From Megasphaera lornae (GTDB lineage: Bacteria > Bacillota > Negativicutes > Veillonellales > Megasphaeraceae), in assembly GCF_000214495.1 (NCBI RefSeq), contig NZ_AFIJ01000038.1:1-64000 (forward strand): a stretch of 64,000 nt of DNA, written 5' to 3'. Below, piece after piece: positions 16,956 to 25,242 of the stretch (positions within the stretch are counted from its first letter, which is position 1; every line of letters starts with the position of its first letter). A program made the position numbers and the translations under genes. The notes beneath the pieces were generated by a model. It did not search any database, had not been told where the DNA came from, and was given only the letters and a program-made list of their open reading frames with translations.

Positions 16956-17787
16956 GGTCAATTTCCGCGACATCCGACCAGGACACATTAATACAATGAC
17001 CGGAATCCAATTGTACGCGTACGGTTTGATCCTTGGAATGAATCCGCAATACCGCCCCTACGCCTTCATCGGTCATCACTTTTTGTCCCACTGTCGGCGT
17101 TTTTTGCTGCATACAGCTGCGCTGACAATTCTGACACGTTAATTCTCCCGACGTATACGAATCATTTTCGTATCGTAAACAGCACATAAGACGTCCGCAA
17201 ATTCCGGAAATCTTAGAAGGATTTAAAAACATCCCTTGAGACTTGGCCATGCGAATAGATACGGGTTTAAAATCGCCTAAAAAAGAAGCGCAACATAAGG
17301 CCCGCCCGCAACAACCCATGCCGCCAATCATCTTGGCTTCATCTCGCAAACCGATTTGCCGTAATTCAATACGAGTACGAAATACGGCCGCTAAATCTCG
17401 TACTAATTCCCTGAAATCAATCCGTCCCTCTGCGGAAAAAAAGAATATAATCTTCCCCATATCAAACGTATAATCCACGTCAATCAATTTCATAGGTAAT
17501 TTATGCTTGGCGATTTTTTCCAAACAAATAGAAAATGCCTTTTTTTCCCGTTCTTTATTCTTTGCCAACTGTTTAAAATCTTTGGGAGACGCCCGGCGAA
17601 TAATCGGTTTCAACGGCTGTATCACCTCACTATCCGCCACTTCCCGCGGTGCTATTACGACCGATCCGAATTCCATCCCCCGTGCGGTTTCCACAATAAC
17701 GCCGTCCTCTATCGACAATACTACATCCTGCGGATTAAAATAATAAATTTTTCCCGCCGGTTTAAAACGCACACCTACAACTATCAA
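16945..17787 (-). CDS. ricT: RicT/YaaT, PSP1-domain regulator of RNA processing
   Basis: 280 residues. PSP1 C-terminal domain with the conserved cysteine set GMGCCGRALCCASFLGDF and GICGRLMCCLRYEND, which bind [4Fe-4S] clusters together with RicA and RicF in Bacillus. There the complex assists RNase Y-dependent mRNA maturation and phosphorelay. RicA/RicF genes are not in this window. Starts with TTG 17787 directly after the holB TAG; the ribosome binding site AAGGGAGG lies inside the end of holB. About 40 C-terminal residues (VGQKVMTDEGVGAVLRIHSK) form an extra small beta domain. Confidence 0.93.
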   Translation of the reverse strand: MIVVGVRFKPAGKIYYFNPQDVVLSIEDGVIVETARGMEFGSVVIAPREVADSEVIQPLKPIIRRASPKDFKQLAKNKEREKKAFSICLEKIAKHKLPMKLIDVDYTFDMGKIIFFFSAEGRIDFRELVRDLAAVFRTRIELRQIGLRDEAKMIGGMGCCGRALCCASFLGDFKPVSIRMAKSQGMFLNPSKISGICGRLMCCLRYENDSYTSGELTCQNCQRSCMQQKTPTVGQKVMTDEGVGAVLRIHSKDQTVRVQLDSGHCINVSWSDVAEIDHES

Positions 17788-18780
17788 CTAAATACCTCCC
17801 TTAATCCGGATGCATTGTATACATAAATAATCTATAACCAATCTGACATTCACATTCAATAAAATCGCCCGGCGACATTCTTCCGCCACCTGTTCCATTG
17901 CCAAAAGATGCGACAACCGCCAAGTCAATGCCGCTTGCCGCAAAGCGGCGACGGCCTGTACTTGCTGCAACAAATTTCGATCTTCCGTCTGCTCCCATAC
18001 AGCCGCATCGCGTATAAACAATAACAAGTTTTGTAAAAAAAGTAACACTTCTCTTTTATCCCAAGCGGCACAAAGGAATTGCAATTTCGTATACGGAGCG
18101 GCATGCTCCGCAATAATTTGCAAAAAGTCAACCGCCTCCTGAAAATAATCTTTTTCATCGCCTGCCATAATTTCATACGCGCGTGCCACATTCCCCGCCG
18201 CCGCCCGTACCGCTTTTTCCCGTTTTTCCGGGGACTGCGGATATGCCGCCGCCAGCGCCTGTCGCAACGCCGCCTCCGCAACCGGCGCCAGCATACATTC
18301 TACACAACGCGAACGAACGGTAGTCAACAATCGTTCCGGTTGATTCGTAATAATAATGAATATTACCCCTTGCGGCGGTTCTTCCAAAATAGTCAGCATC
18401 CCGTTGGCAAACGCAGCATTCATGGTTTCCCCGTGATCAATAATGCACACCCGCGAATGATTCGCCACATTACCTAAGAATAATTTTTCTCGCACTTGAC
18501 GAAATTGTTCTACCTTTAACTGTGAAGTTTGCGGCGCAATAAAATACACTTCACTGCCGAACGCTGCATAGGCCCGATCCTGCAATACCGGTATGCCCCC
18601 GGTAAACACCGGATGCTGTACTATGATTTCCGCAAAGGCACAAGCCAACGTCGTTTTTCCCACACCGTCGGGACCGGAAAAAATCAACGCATGCGGAACA
18701 TGATCCGTTCGGACCCAATGCAACAGTTTTTCTTTAACCGCGCACTGTCCGATCACGTTATCAAAATACGATACATCCAT
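17788..18780 (-). CDS. holB: DNA polymerase III delta' subunit
   Basis: 330 residues. Clamp-loader AAA+ subunit with P-loop GPDGVGKTT (about 36-44), Walker-B region IDHGETMNAAFANGML, and the SRC motif (TTVRSRCVECML). The short segment after the P-loop helix where delta' proteins usually carry four zinc cysteines (here HPVFTGGIPVLQDRAYAAFG) has none. Part of the replisome clamp loader. Starts at ATG 18780 after AAGGAGTCAGGC; upstream is a terminator, so the holB-tatD run probably has its own promoter (TATTAT-rich region just after the T-run). Confidence 0.92.
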   Translation of the reverse strand: MDVSYFDNVIGQCAVKEKLLHWVRTDHVPHALIFSGPDGVGKTTLACAFAEIIVQHPVFTGGIPVLQDRAYAAFGSEVYFIAPQTSQLKVEQFRQVREKLFLGNVANHSRVCIIDHGETMNAAFANGMLTILEEPPQGVIFIIITNQPERLLTTVRSRCVECMLAPVAEAALRQALAAAYPQSPEKREKAVRAAAGNVARAYEIMAGDEKDYFQEAVDFLQIIAEHAAPYTKLQFLCAAWDKREVLLFLQNLLLFIRDAAVWEQTEDRNLLQQVQAVAALRQAALTWRLSHLLAMEQVAEECRRAILLNVNVRLVIDYLCIQCIRIKGGI

Positions 18781-18823
18781 GCCTGACTCCTTCCGAATAA
18801 TGCGACTCTCTAAAATATTATTA

Positions 18824-18862
18824 TAAAAAAAATGACGGTAAAGTCCAGATTTACCATCATTT
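18824..18862 (-). terminator. Terminator between tmk and holB
   Basis: Eleven-base stem ATGATGGTAAA / TTTACCGTCAT (one G-T type mismatch) followed by T8 on the minus strand. Confidence 0.85.
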
Positions 18863-18920
18863 CAACAATACTGCACATACTATTTTTACAGTATATCTAC
18901 AACGCAACACCTACCGGCCA

Positions 18921-19619
18921 CTATATTGAATACCCTTCCCGGTTATCAAATAAAGCAGTCGCTACCACCGTATATACCTCTTCTTGTATGGACTGAGGCG
19001 AACGCATTTTTCCCTGTGTCGTACACGCGACCCGTCGCCAGCCGTACATATGAGCCAACTCCTCATAAGCCGCATGACATTGTTGCAAAAAAGCTCGATT
19101 TTTCTCATGAATATCGCCGGTTTCCCCGCCTGTTTTTCCCTGTCTGGCGGCCATCAAGGTTTCCGTAACCGCTAACGGTACATCCAATAAAATGACAATA
19201 TCCGGTATAGGCAGCCCCATCTTTATAAATTCAAAGTCCCACAACCAATCCAAATACGTCTGTCGGGCTGCAGGTGCGGAAATTTTAATCATTTGATACA
19301 GCATATTACTGGTCGTGTACCGATCGGCAATAATAATGTACCCCTGTGCCAACAACGTTTTCCATTTCATTTGATAAGAAGCAAAGCGATCGACCGCATA
19401 AAAAGTAGAAGCCGCATATGGATTCACACTGTCGGCCTGCTTGCCGAATTGCCCTTGTAAGTACATCTTAACCAACATACTGGACGGACTGTCATAATCC
19501 GGAAACGTCACCTTATATACGGGTTTTCCTTCCCGGTTCAACCGGCGATACAATAAGTCCGCTTGTGTCGCTTTACCGCTGCCGTCCCCACCTTCAATTA
19601 CAATCAACTTTCCCTTCAT
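18921..19619 (-). CDS. tmk: Thymidylate kinase
   Basis: 232 residues. P-loop IEGGDGSGKATQ, DRY-type motif IIADRYTTSNMLYQ, and LID region ARQGKTGGETGD. It phosphorylates dTMP to dTDP. The GSGKATQ variant with Ala instead of Thr after Lys and the inserted WLWDFEFIKMGLP segment match the longer thymidylate-kinase type common in Clostridia and Negativicutes rather than the E. coli type. It begins four bases after the decarboxylase stop and is followed by a terminator. Confidence 0.93.
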   Translation of the reverse strand: MKGKLIVIEGGDGSGKATQADLLYRRLNREGKPVYKVTFPDYDSPSSMLVKMYLQGQFGKQADSVNPYAASTFYAVDRFASYQMKWKTLLAQGYIIIADRYTTSNMLYQMIKISAPAARQTYLDWLWDFEFIKMGLPIPDIVILLDVPLAVTETLMAARQGKTGGETGDIHEKNRAFLQQCHAAYEELAHMYGWRRVACTTQGKMRSPQSIQEEVYTVVATALFDNREGYSI

Positions 19620-19623
19620 GCTT

Positions 19624-21078
19624 TTACTCCTTTACTGCCAAAATCGTCTGCAGCGTTATATCCGAAGCGCCGTTCGGCACATACTGCCGGTTCATTTTTT
19701 CTTGTATATAGCGAACGCATTCGCCGGTCAAGCGTTCTCCCGGCGCAATCACCGGAATCCCCGGCGGATAAAAAGTAATCGTTTCCCCGACAATACGCCC
19801 CACGGCCTTCTTTAAAGGAACGCGTTCTTTGGTCCCCCGCCACGCCTGTCGCGGCGTTTGCACCACCACCGGTACGGGCAACGGCAGCTCCCGATAAACG
19901 GCGGTCGGCTGACCGCCGGGCTTTTCCGCAATACGCCGACAAGCCTGTACTAAGGCTGCCGCCGTATGTTCGTCATCCCCCATAGTAAGTAACGCCAACA
20001 CATGATTACCGGCAGTCAGCTCCACTTCTATGCCTTGTGCCCGTAATTGTTTTTCCGCTTCTCCGCCGCTTAATCCGACGCCGGAAAAATCAATGCAAAT
20101 TTTTGTTTCATCCAAGCCGGAAAGCCCCTCATATTGCAGAATTTCTCTTCCGAACGAATGCAACCCCTGTATACCGTTAATTTCACTTCTCACTTGTCGC
20201 GCCAACTGTACGGCTTTACCGATTAACGCCGGTCCTGCCGTTGCTAATTGGTGTCGGGCACTATCCAGCGAAGCCAGGAGCCAGTAATTCGGACTGGTCG
20301 ATTGCACGAAAGACATAGCCGCCGTTACTTGCGTCAACCGGGGAAAATCAGCCCGACAATGCAGCATTGACGTTTGTGTCAGAGAACCGGTAAGCTTGTG
20401 TGTACTTTGGGCCGCACAATCCGCACCGCAAGCCAACGCAGATGCCGGTAAATCCGGATGGAACGGCAAATGAGCGCCGTGTGCTTCATCCACCAACACG
20501 TACAGCCCGCGCTCATGTGCATAGTGTATCATAGGTGCCAAATCAATGGCAATTCCCTCGTACGTGGGATACGTCAGCAACACCGCTTTGGCCCGAGGAT
20601 GCGCCTGTATCGTCCGCATTACCGCCGCCGGGGTCGGACCTAACGACACTTGTTCTTCAGAAGCAAACCGACTCGGTAAATATACGGGCATGGCCCCGCT
20701 GAGCACAATCCCGCCGAGCACGCTTCGATGCGCCTCACGCGGAATAATAATCTCCTCTCCCTCGTGACATACGGCCATAATCATCGCTTCATTACAAGCC
20801 GTAGTACCATTAACGGAAAAAAAACTTTTCCCCGCCCCATATAAGTCGGCCGCCAAGGCCATGGCCTCCTGCAAAGGACCGACAGGCTGAAATAAATTAT
20901 CCAACGCATACATGAGCCCCAGATCTCTGCGCAACGCCTCCCCGAATAGGGTACGTTGATAGGCGGAAGCTTGTCTGCCTCCTTTATGTCCGGGCGTATG
21001 AAACGGTATCATTTGTAACCGGCAATATTCTTCCAATGCATCTACAAAAGGTTTTTGTTGCTGTTTTATTTTGTCCAT
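19624..21078 (-). CDS. Orn/Lys/Arg decarboxylase-family PLP enzyme
   Basis: 484 residues. Fold-type I PLP enzyme of the group III decarboxylase family: FHTPGHKGGR, FFSVNGTTACNEAM, DEAHGAHLPF, and the PLP lysine in STHKLTGSLTQT; C-terminal domain with YPPGIPVIAPGE. Members decarboxylate arginine, lysine or ornithine to polyamine precursors; substrate not determinable here. Gene order decarboxylase-tmk matches yaaO-tmk of Bacillus. Start ATG 21078 follows AAAGGAA; an in-frame start 13 codons earlier lacks a site. A TTGCAG-N16-TATAAT promoter lies upstream. Confidence 0.93.
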   Translation of the reverse strand: MDKIKQQQKPFVDALEEYCRLQMIPFHTPGHKGGRQASAYQRTLFGEALRRDLGLMYALDNLFQPVGPLQEAMALAADLYGAGKSFFSVNGTTACNEAMIMAVCHEGEEIIIPREAHRSVLGGIVLSGAMPVYLPSRFASEEQVSLGPTPAAVMRTIQAHPRAKAVLLTYPTYEGIAIDLAPMIHYAHERGLYVLVDEAHGAHLPFHPDLPASALACGADCAAQSTHKLTGSLTQTSMLHCRADFPRLTQVTAAMSFVQSTSPNYWLLASLDSARHQLATAGPALIGKAVQLARQVRSEINGIQGLHSFGREILQYEGLSGLDETKICIDFSGVGLSGGEAEKQLRAQGIEVELTAGNHVLALLTMGDDEHTAAALVQACRRIAEKPGGQPTAVYRELPLPVPVVVQTPRQAWRGTKERVPLKKAVGRIVGETITFYPPGIPVIAPGERLTGECVRYIQEKMNRQYVPNGASDITLQTILAVKE

Positions 21079-21130
21079 TATCCATTCCTTTCCACTGCCT
21101 TTTTGTATGGCGGGCATATAAATTTTTTTT

Positions 21131-21158
21131 ATTATAGCATACTCCCTGCAAGCTGCAA
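21131..21158 (-). promoter_or_regulatory. Promoter of the decarboxylase-tmk unit
   Basis: TTGCAG, 16-base spacer, TATAAT on the minus strand, about 55 bases before the decarboxylase ATG. Confidence 0.6.
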
Positions 21159-21574
21159 TCTCTGCAAATAGGGGAAAAAAAATCCTTGTTTCCTACCCTT
21201 TTTTCGCATGAATCTGCGCCGCATACACTATACCGTATCTAAAAAACGAGTGCCGATTATACCGTATCATCCCCGACTGTCTGCCGAGCCGCAGCCTATA
21301 CACCGGCTCAAGCCGTCCAATAATAAGCGACCCGGCTTCTGTCTTACACTGCATACCTGTTGCCGGCCGTCGCCTTGAACCCGTATCATCTGTACAGCTT
21401 CAACCCCTTAGTGAACCGAAAATGGCTTCCGTATGTATAGATTTTTCCTATATTTCTTATATTATACGATTTCTTTTGTCTCACACGATACAGAATCTCT
21501 CTCATCTGTCCTGTTTACGTTTGCAGTAAACTTCAGTAAAATAAATATACAGTTACTATTAGGAGGTAGTCAGT
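21159..21574. other. Divergent intergenic region, no gene seen
   Basis: About 415 bases between divergent genes. No ORF with a start site, no terminator. Near the pyridoxamine kinase gene there is a GTTTAC-N7-GTAAAC inverted repeat and a nearby repeated CAGTAAA (21520-21540), possible regulatory sites of unknown protein. Confidence 0.4.
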
Positions 21575-22420
21575 ATGTCCACCAAACGTGTTCTCGCTAT
21601 TCATGATCTTTGCTCCTTCGGTCGTTGTTCCTTAACCGCCGCCATTCCGGTTATTTCTGCCATGGGAATACAAGTATGTCCGTTTCCTACCGCGCTGTTC
21701 AGTAATAATTTAACCTACGGAACCTTCACGTGTACCGACTGTACACCTGATATGCCGCAATTTATGGCACAATGGCAAAAATTAGGCTATACCTACGATG
21801 CGGTATATAGCGGTTTTTTAGGAAATGCCGAACAAATTTCGCTGGTTATAGAGGCCATTAATCGTTTTCACCGAACAGATACGGTCATTATCGTCGATCC
21901 GGCAATGGCCGATGACGGAAAATTATATCCGGTTTTTACAGGTAAAATTGTAACTTCTATGCGTACTTTGGTACAGAAAGCCGACGTGATTACGCCCAAT
22001 TATACGGAAGCCACTATGCTGTTAAATGAGCCTTACACCCCGCAAGCCCCTACTACTAAAAAAATACAGCGGTTATGTAAAGATTTGACGACCTTAGGCC
22101 CCTCACAAGTAATTATTACCAGTGTTCCCTGTGATCACGACAAACTGAAAGTCGTATGTTATAATGCCCGCACGATGATTTACGATGAATATGTAATCCC
22201 GCGCATTCCCTTCGCTACATGCGGAACCGGTGATATTTTTACGAGCGTCGTCACCGGTGCCTTATTGCAAAATAAGTCTCTGTCCGCAACCATCCGGTGG
22301 GCGGCGGATTTTGTAAGCTATGCCATAAACTATACCTACAAAGCGGGTACCGACTCTCGGGAAGGCGTCCAATTGGAGCCCTGTTTATCCTATCTCCGGG
22401 GATTACAACAACAGAACTAA
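21575..22420 (+). CDS. Pyridoxamine/pyridoxal kinase
   Basis: 281 residues, ribokinase-like fold of the PdxY type. N-terminal VLAIHDLCSFGRCSLTAAIP and the substrate-binding PTALFSNNL loop, the metal/ATP stretch IVDPAMADDGKLY, the ITPNYTEATMLL motif, and the catalytic anion-hole GTGDIFTSVVTG with Asp. Phosphorylates B6 vitamers in the PLP salvage route. Strong ribosome binding site AGGAGG. Monocistronic, closed by a long bidirectional terminator. Confidence 0.9.
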   Translation: MSTKRVLAIHDLCSFGRCSLTAAIPVISAMGIQVCPFPTALFSNNLTYGTFTCTDCTPDMPQFMAQWQKLGYTYDAVYSGFLGNAEQISLVIEAINRFHRTDTVIIVDPAMADDGKLYPVFTGKIVTSMRTLVQKADVITPNYTEATMLLNEPYTPQAPTTKKIQRLCKDLTTLGPSQVIITSVPCDHDKLKVVCYNARTMIYDEYVIPRIPFATCGTGDIFTSVVTGALLQNKSLSATIRWAADFVSYAINYTYKAGTDSREGVQLEPCLSYLRGLQQQN

Positions 22421-22466
22421 AAAGAAAGAAGACCGTCACTTGTCGGACCGTCTTCTTTCTTTTTAC
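22419..22466. terminator. Bidirectional terminator
   Basis: Fifteen-base-pair stem AAAAAGAAAGAAGAC / GTCTTCTTTCTTTTT shared by the pyridoxamine kinase gene and the convergent GtrA gene. Confidence 0.9.
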
Positions 22467-22479
22467 CGTGCGTTCTCCC

Positions 22480-22926
22480 TTACTTAAAGATCCATTTTTT
22501 TCTTGATCCATAATTCCATACAGTCACCACGGCACTGGCCAAAACTTTGGAATAAAACGGCGGCAATCCCAAAATACGGGGAGACGTAAATATCCACATT
22601 AACACTAAATTACCGAGTAAGCCGATCGTACTGACTAAAAAAACCAAAGAAACTTCCGCGCCGCGTTCATGTCGACTGCCTTGTTCAAAGACGAACACAT
22701 TCCCCAAAAAATAATGATATAATGTAGCAATGGCAAAAGCTAAGGCCGTAGCCGCCAATACCGTACCGGTAAACGCTTCCCGCTTAATGCCGGAAAAAAT
22801 AGATAAAAACAGATAAAACAATCCCCACTCCACCAGCGCCGCCGTTCCGCCCACTACTAAATACAATATAAATTTCACTTTTTCATTATGGGTATACGTA
22901 AATCCTAAAATTTTCTTTTCTTTCAT
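22480..22926 (-). CDS. GtrA-family membrane protein
   Basis: 148 residues with four membrane helices (LYLVVGGTAALVEWGLFYLF, TALAFAIATLYHYF, VFLVSTIGLLGNLVLMWIFT and the last about 125-140), ending WNYGSRKKWIFK, the family's usual C-terminal signature. GtrA proteins are thought to help flip lipid-linked sugars for glycosylation of surface polymers. No glycosyltransferase is adjacent, so its pathway is unknown. Start taken at ATG 22926; GGAGGAAG lies 13 bases upstream, slightly far. Confidence 0.88.
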   Translation of the reverse strand: MKEKKILGFTYTHNEKVKFILYLVVGGTAALVEWGLFYLFLSIFSGIKREAFTGTVLAATALAFAIATLYHYFLGNVFVFEQGSRHERGAEVSLVFLVSTIGLLGNLVLMWIFTSPRILGLPPFYSKVLASAVVTVWNYGSRKKWIFK

Positions 22927-23101
22927 TATCGTTATGCTTCCTCCACGTATCATCTATATTCCGCCTGCCGACAGAAGGTTCGGTTCCATATTTTTTTCAC
23001 ATTTTTTCCGCATAGTATAGAAAGTGTTTGTGAAATATGGTACACTGTAATTAATTTGTAATGCGAATTGTTTTTTAATTTTATGCGGAAAGGAGATTAT
23101 T

Positions 23102-23536
23102 ATGGCAACTTATACGCATTGTATCAATTTTGTACTCACCATCGCACAACACGAAGTTTTTCTCACGTTTTCAGAAACCCTCAGTAAATTCGGGATTACA
23201 CCGGGACAATACGGGGTCTTAGCCTGTCTGTGGGAGAGTCAAGGCGGCATTACACCAAAAGAAATCGCCGGTGCTCTCCATGTAGAAAATTCCACCATTT
23301 CCGGCGTATTGGATCGCATGCAAAAACAAGGCCTGGTAACCCGTATTCTGAATCCTGAAAATCGGCGCAGCATCCATGTAAAAGCCACTGCCAAAGGAAT
23401 GGCCTTAAAAGAACCGCTGCTACAAGAAGTGGAACAATTAAATCAACAAGTATTACAAGATCTGACGGCACAAGAACAAGTGCAACTCTTTAATTTATTA
23501 CGTCGCATTAAAGGGGTTTCTATAGACACTATGTAA
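23102..23536 (+). CDS. MarR family transcriptional regulator
   Basis: 144 residues. Winged helix: FGITPGQYGVLACLWESQ, GITPKEIAGALHVENSTISG (helix-turn-helix), LDRMQKQGLVTR and wing PENRRSIHVKATAKG. Ribosome binding site AAAGGAG. Divergent from the GtrA gene, with a 150-base gap holding repeated TGTAAT motifs (23047-23061) that could be binding sites. It stands alone, with a terminator directly after it; target unknown. Confidence 0.92.
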   Translation: MATYTHCINFVLTIAQHEVFLTFSETLSKFGITPGQYGVLACLWESQGGITPKEIAGALHVENSTISGVLDRMQKQGLVTRILNPENRRSIHVKATAKGMALKEPLLQEVEQLNQQVLQDLTAQEQVQLFNLLRRIKGVSIDTM

Positions 23537-23550
23537 TGCCTGACGCCGAC

Positions 23551-23583
23551 GACTCTGCTCCCCTCCGGACAGAGTCTTTTTTT
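23551..23583 (+). terminator. Terminator of the MarR gene
   Basis: Stem GACTCTG / CAGAGTC followed by T7. Confidence 0.85.
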
Positions 23584-23589
23584 GCGGCG

Positions 23590-24729
23590 TTACTCAATAA
23601 GCGCCTCCAAGCGATTAATCCGAAAATCTTCTATAACTTGTACAAAATCCCGCTGTTGTAAAGGATTCTGCGAAAACATAAACAAATGACTGCGGCAGGA
23701 ACAATCGGTACACCCGAATCCGGGGACACTTCCCTCACTGACAGCCTGTACTGCTGCCGCCAATGAATGTTCAAGCGGTGCGCTCGTACGAATGGGAACG
23801 GTTGCCGTCACCTTCGCCTGCTGCCGCAAATAATCAATATGCCAATGCATTTTTTTTCGTAACCGTTTATGGCGTTCCAAGCGGGCGGTTAAATGTTTCT
23901 TAGCCGAACCGATGTACACATAATATCCGGCAGGAAATATACGTTCTCCCATGGCGCCGATTTCTATCCGAATCGAACGTTCCACTTGTAAAATCACCAA
24001 ATATACGCCGCTGTCATGATTTTCTTTGTCCAACACCTGCGCCGGATAAAACAGCGGTCCTGCCGGTTCGGGCATTTGAAACGTCGGCGTCCAGTGCACG
24101 GAAAAAGCTTGCCAATCCAACCTCGGGGCCACGTTAAAAAACACGGAAGCAAACGCCGGATCCGTATGATAGTCCGGTAAAAACCAACGAGCCCGATCCC
24201 ATTGTACTAAAAATAAAATTCCCGTACGGATCCCCTCCTCCCGCATAGCGGCCAACGTAAGCAGATGCTTTTTTCCTCTTTCCGTTACCGCATCGGGAAA
24301 CATCGCGCCGTGACGCCCGAAAAGCGTACACGATTTAACTTCCACATAAAACCTTTCCGGTCCCCGTCCCAACAGCAAATCAAAGCGACTGTGTCCTACC
24401 GCCACTTCCCGCCGAAGAACCTGCCAATCTTTCCAGGCGGGAATCTTTTTTTCCTGAATTAACCGGGCCGCCACCTCATTCGTATATTGCGTATCTAATA
24501 AAATCGGTATGCCCTCTCTTTCCACCCCGATAACATCATACGCAGTGCGCCGATTTTTTTGTCCGCTGCGACGTACATACATCCGTACTCGAGGAAACAA
24601 CAACTCCCACATACGGCCGGGATTCGGCAAATGACAACATTCGATTGTACCGTCAATTTCCACTTCACAAAGAAATCGATTCGGACGATTTAAAAAAATC
24701 CCGACTTTCACCTCCGACGTTTCCTGCAT
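23590..24729 (-). CDS. sfsA: SfsA nuclease fused to a DUF123 GIY-YIG-like domain
   Basis: 379 residues, while SfsA alone is about 235. Residues 1-235 are SfsA: RPNRFLCEVEIDG, CHLPNPGRMWELL, DTQYTNEVAARLI, and the PD-(D/E)xK-like core RFDLLL...FYVEVKSCTLF. SfsA was first described as a sugar-fermentation regulator and is now classed as a DNA/RNA nuclease. Residues about 240-345 are a DUF123 domain (GVYLVILQVERSIRI, PAGYYVYIGSAKKHLTARLE, WHIDYLRQQAKV), with a Cys-rich end (GFGCTDCSCRSHLF). Start ATG 24729 follows GGAGG. Single gene. Confidence 0.9.
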   Translation of the reverse strand: MQETSEVKVGIFLNRPNRFLCEVEIDGTIECCHLPNPGRMWELLFPRVRMYVRRSGQKNRRTAYDVIGVEREGIPILLDTQYTNEVAARLIQEKKIPAWKDWQVLRREVAVGHSRFDLLLGRGPERFYVEVKSCTLFGRHGAMFPDAVTERGKKHLLTLAAMREEGIRTGILFLVQWDRARWFLPDYHTDPAFASVFFNVAPRLDWQAFSVHWTPTFQMPEPAGPLFYPAQVLDKENHDSGVYLVILQVERSIRIEIGAMGERIFPAGYYVYIGSAKKHLTARLERHKRLRKKMHWHIDYLRQQAKVTATVPIRTSAPLEHSLAAAVQAVSEGSVPGFGCTDCSCRSHLFMFSQNPLQQRDFVQVIEDFRINRLEALIE

Positions 24730-24758
24730 CTTCGTTCACCTCCAGTTCAGTATACCAT

Positions 24759-24796
24759 AAAAAAAACTGTCGTACTTTAAAAATAAAGTACGACAG
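24759..24796 (-). terminator. Terminator of the candidate RNA
   Basis: Twelve-base-pair perfect stem CTGTCGTACTTT / AAAGTACGACAG followed by T8 on the minus strand. No minus-strand gene lies just upstream of it, so it must end a non-coding transcript. Confidence 0.85.
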
Positions 24797-25164
24797 CTAA
24801 AAGGGGAAATGAGGATTAGGAGGATAGAAAAGAATCTACCGGACTAAGTAGCTCCATGCCGCCCGGATTCTATACGGCAATAACTGAACGGCCGTTAAAA
24901 TCCCGGGACTTCCCGTACCTTTTCGCGACGATACCCGCTCTTGCAGCGCTGAATAGGGAACACACTGTTTTCGTTAATACCGGTCGACGCTCTGCATGTA
25001 TCTATACGGATACGCATAAGTTACTGTAGGAAAAGTCCGGCAGTTCGTATTCAGGAAAACATACATAGCGACTTTTTATAAAGCCCATATATGTTTGCCG
25101 ACTATTCTATCAATTTATATTCACAGGAAAGGGTGAATATGTATATATGCTCTTTCCTGATTAC
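24759..25164 (-). ncRNA. Candidate structured RNA under CIRCE control
   Basis: No ORF with a start site covers this stretch, yet it runs from a TTGACA-N17-TATGCT promoter overlapping a perfect CIRCE element to a strong terminator. The minus strand can form several stems: CAGGAAAG/CTTTCCTG (about 25127-25158); a long stem with AAACATATAT/ATGTATGTTT inside AGTCGGCA/TGCCGGACT (about 25032-25103); TGCGTATC/GATACATGCA; CGGG-AAGT-CCCG; and TGCCG/CGGCA. The 3' part just before the terminator is a C-rich strand (UCCUCCUAAUCCUCAU), complementary to Shine-Dalgarno sequences. It does not look like tmRNA, RNase P RNA, SRP RNA or 6S RNA. Existence as a transcript is inferred. Confidence 0.55.
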
Positions 25165-25170
25165 ATGTAC

Positions 25171-25199
25171 AGCATACTCTTCTTTAGCACTCTTGTCAA
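25171..25199 (-). promoter_or_regulatory. Promoter overlapping CIRCE
   Basis: TTGACA (25194-25199), 17-base spacer, TATGCT (25171-25176) on the minus strand. The -35 box lies in the CIRCE spacer and one CIRCE arm fills the start of the promoter spacer, the usual geometry for HrcA repression. Confidence 0.75.
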
Positions 25200-25210
25200 G
25201 AGAGTGCTAA
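25184..25210. promoter_or_regulatory. CIRCE element (HrcA operator)
   Basis: TTAGCACTC, nine bases, GAGTGCTAA: a perfect match to the CIRCE consensus. CIRCE normally precedes groESL or the hrcA-grpE-dnaK operon; neither is in this window. Confidence 0.93.
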
Positions 25211-25242
25211 TAATATTTATTTATAGAAAATCATAATTTTCT

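Noticed and set aside
25028..25042. RNase P-like GGAAAAGTCCGG on the plus strand
   Set aside because: Differs from the conserved GAGGAAAGTCC block and no partner ACAGAA-type region or RNase P layout follows.
24759..25164. tmRNA, 6S RNA or SRP RNA identity for the CIRCE transcript
   Set aside because: No tag reading frame, no CCA-type 3' end, no GGAAG-type SRP tetraloop stem, and too long for 6S RNA.
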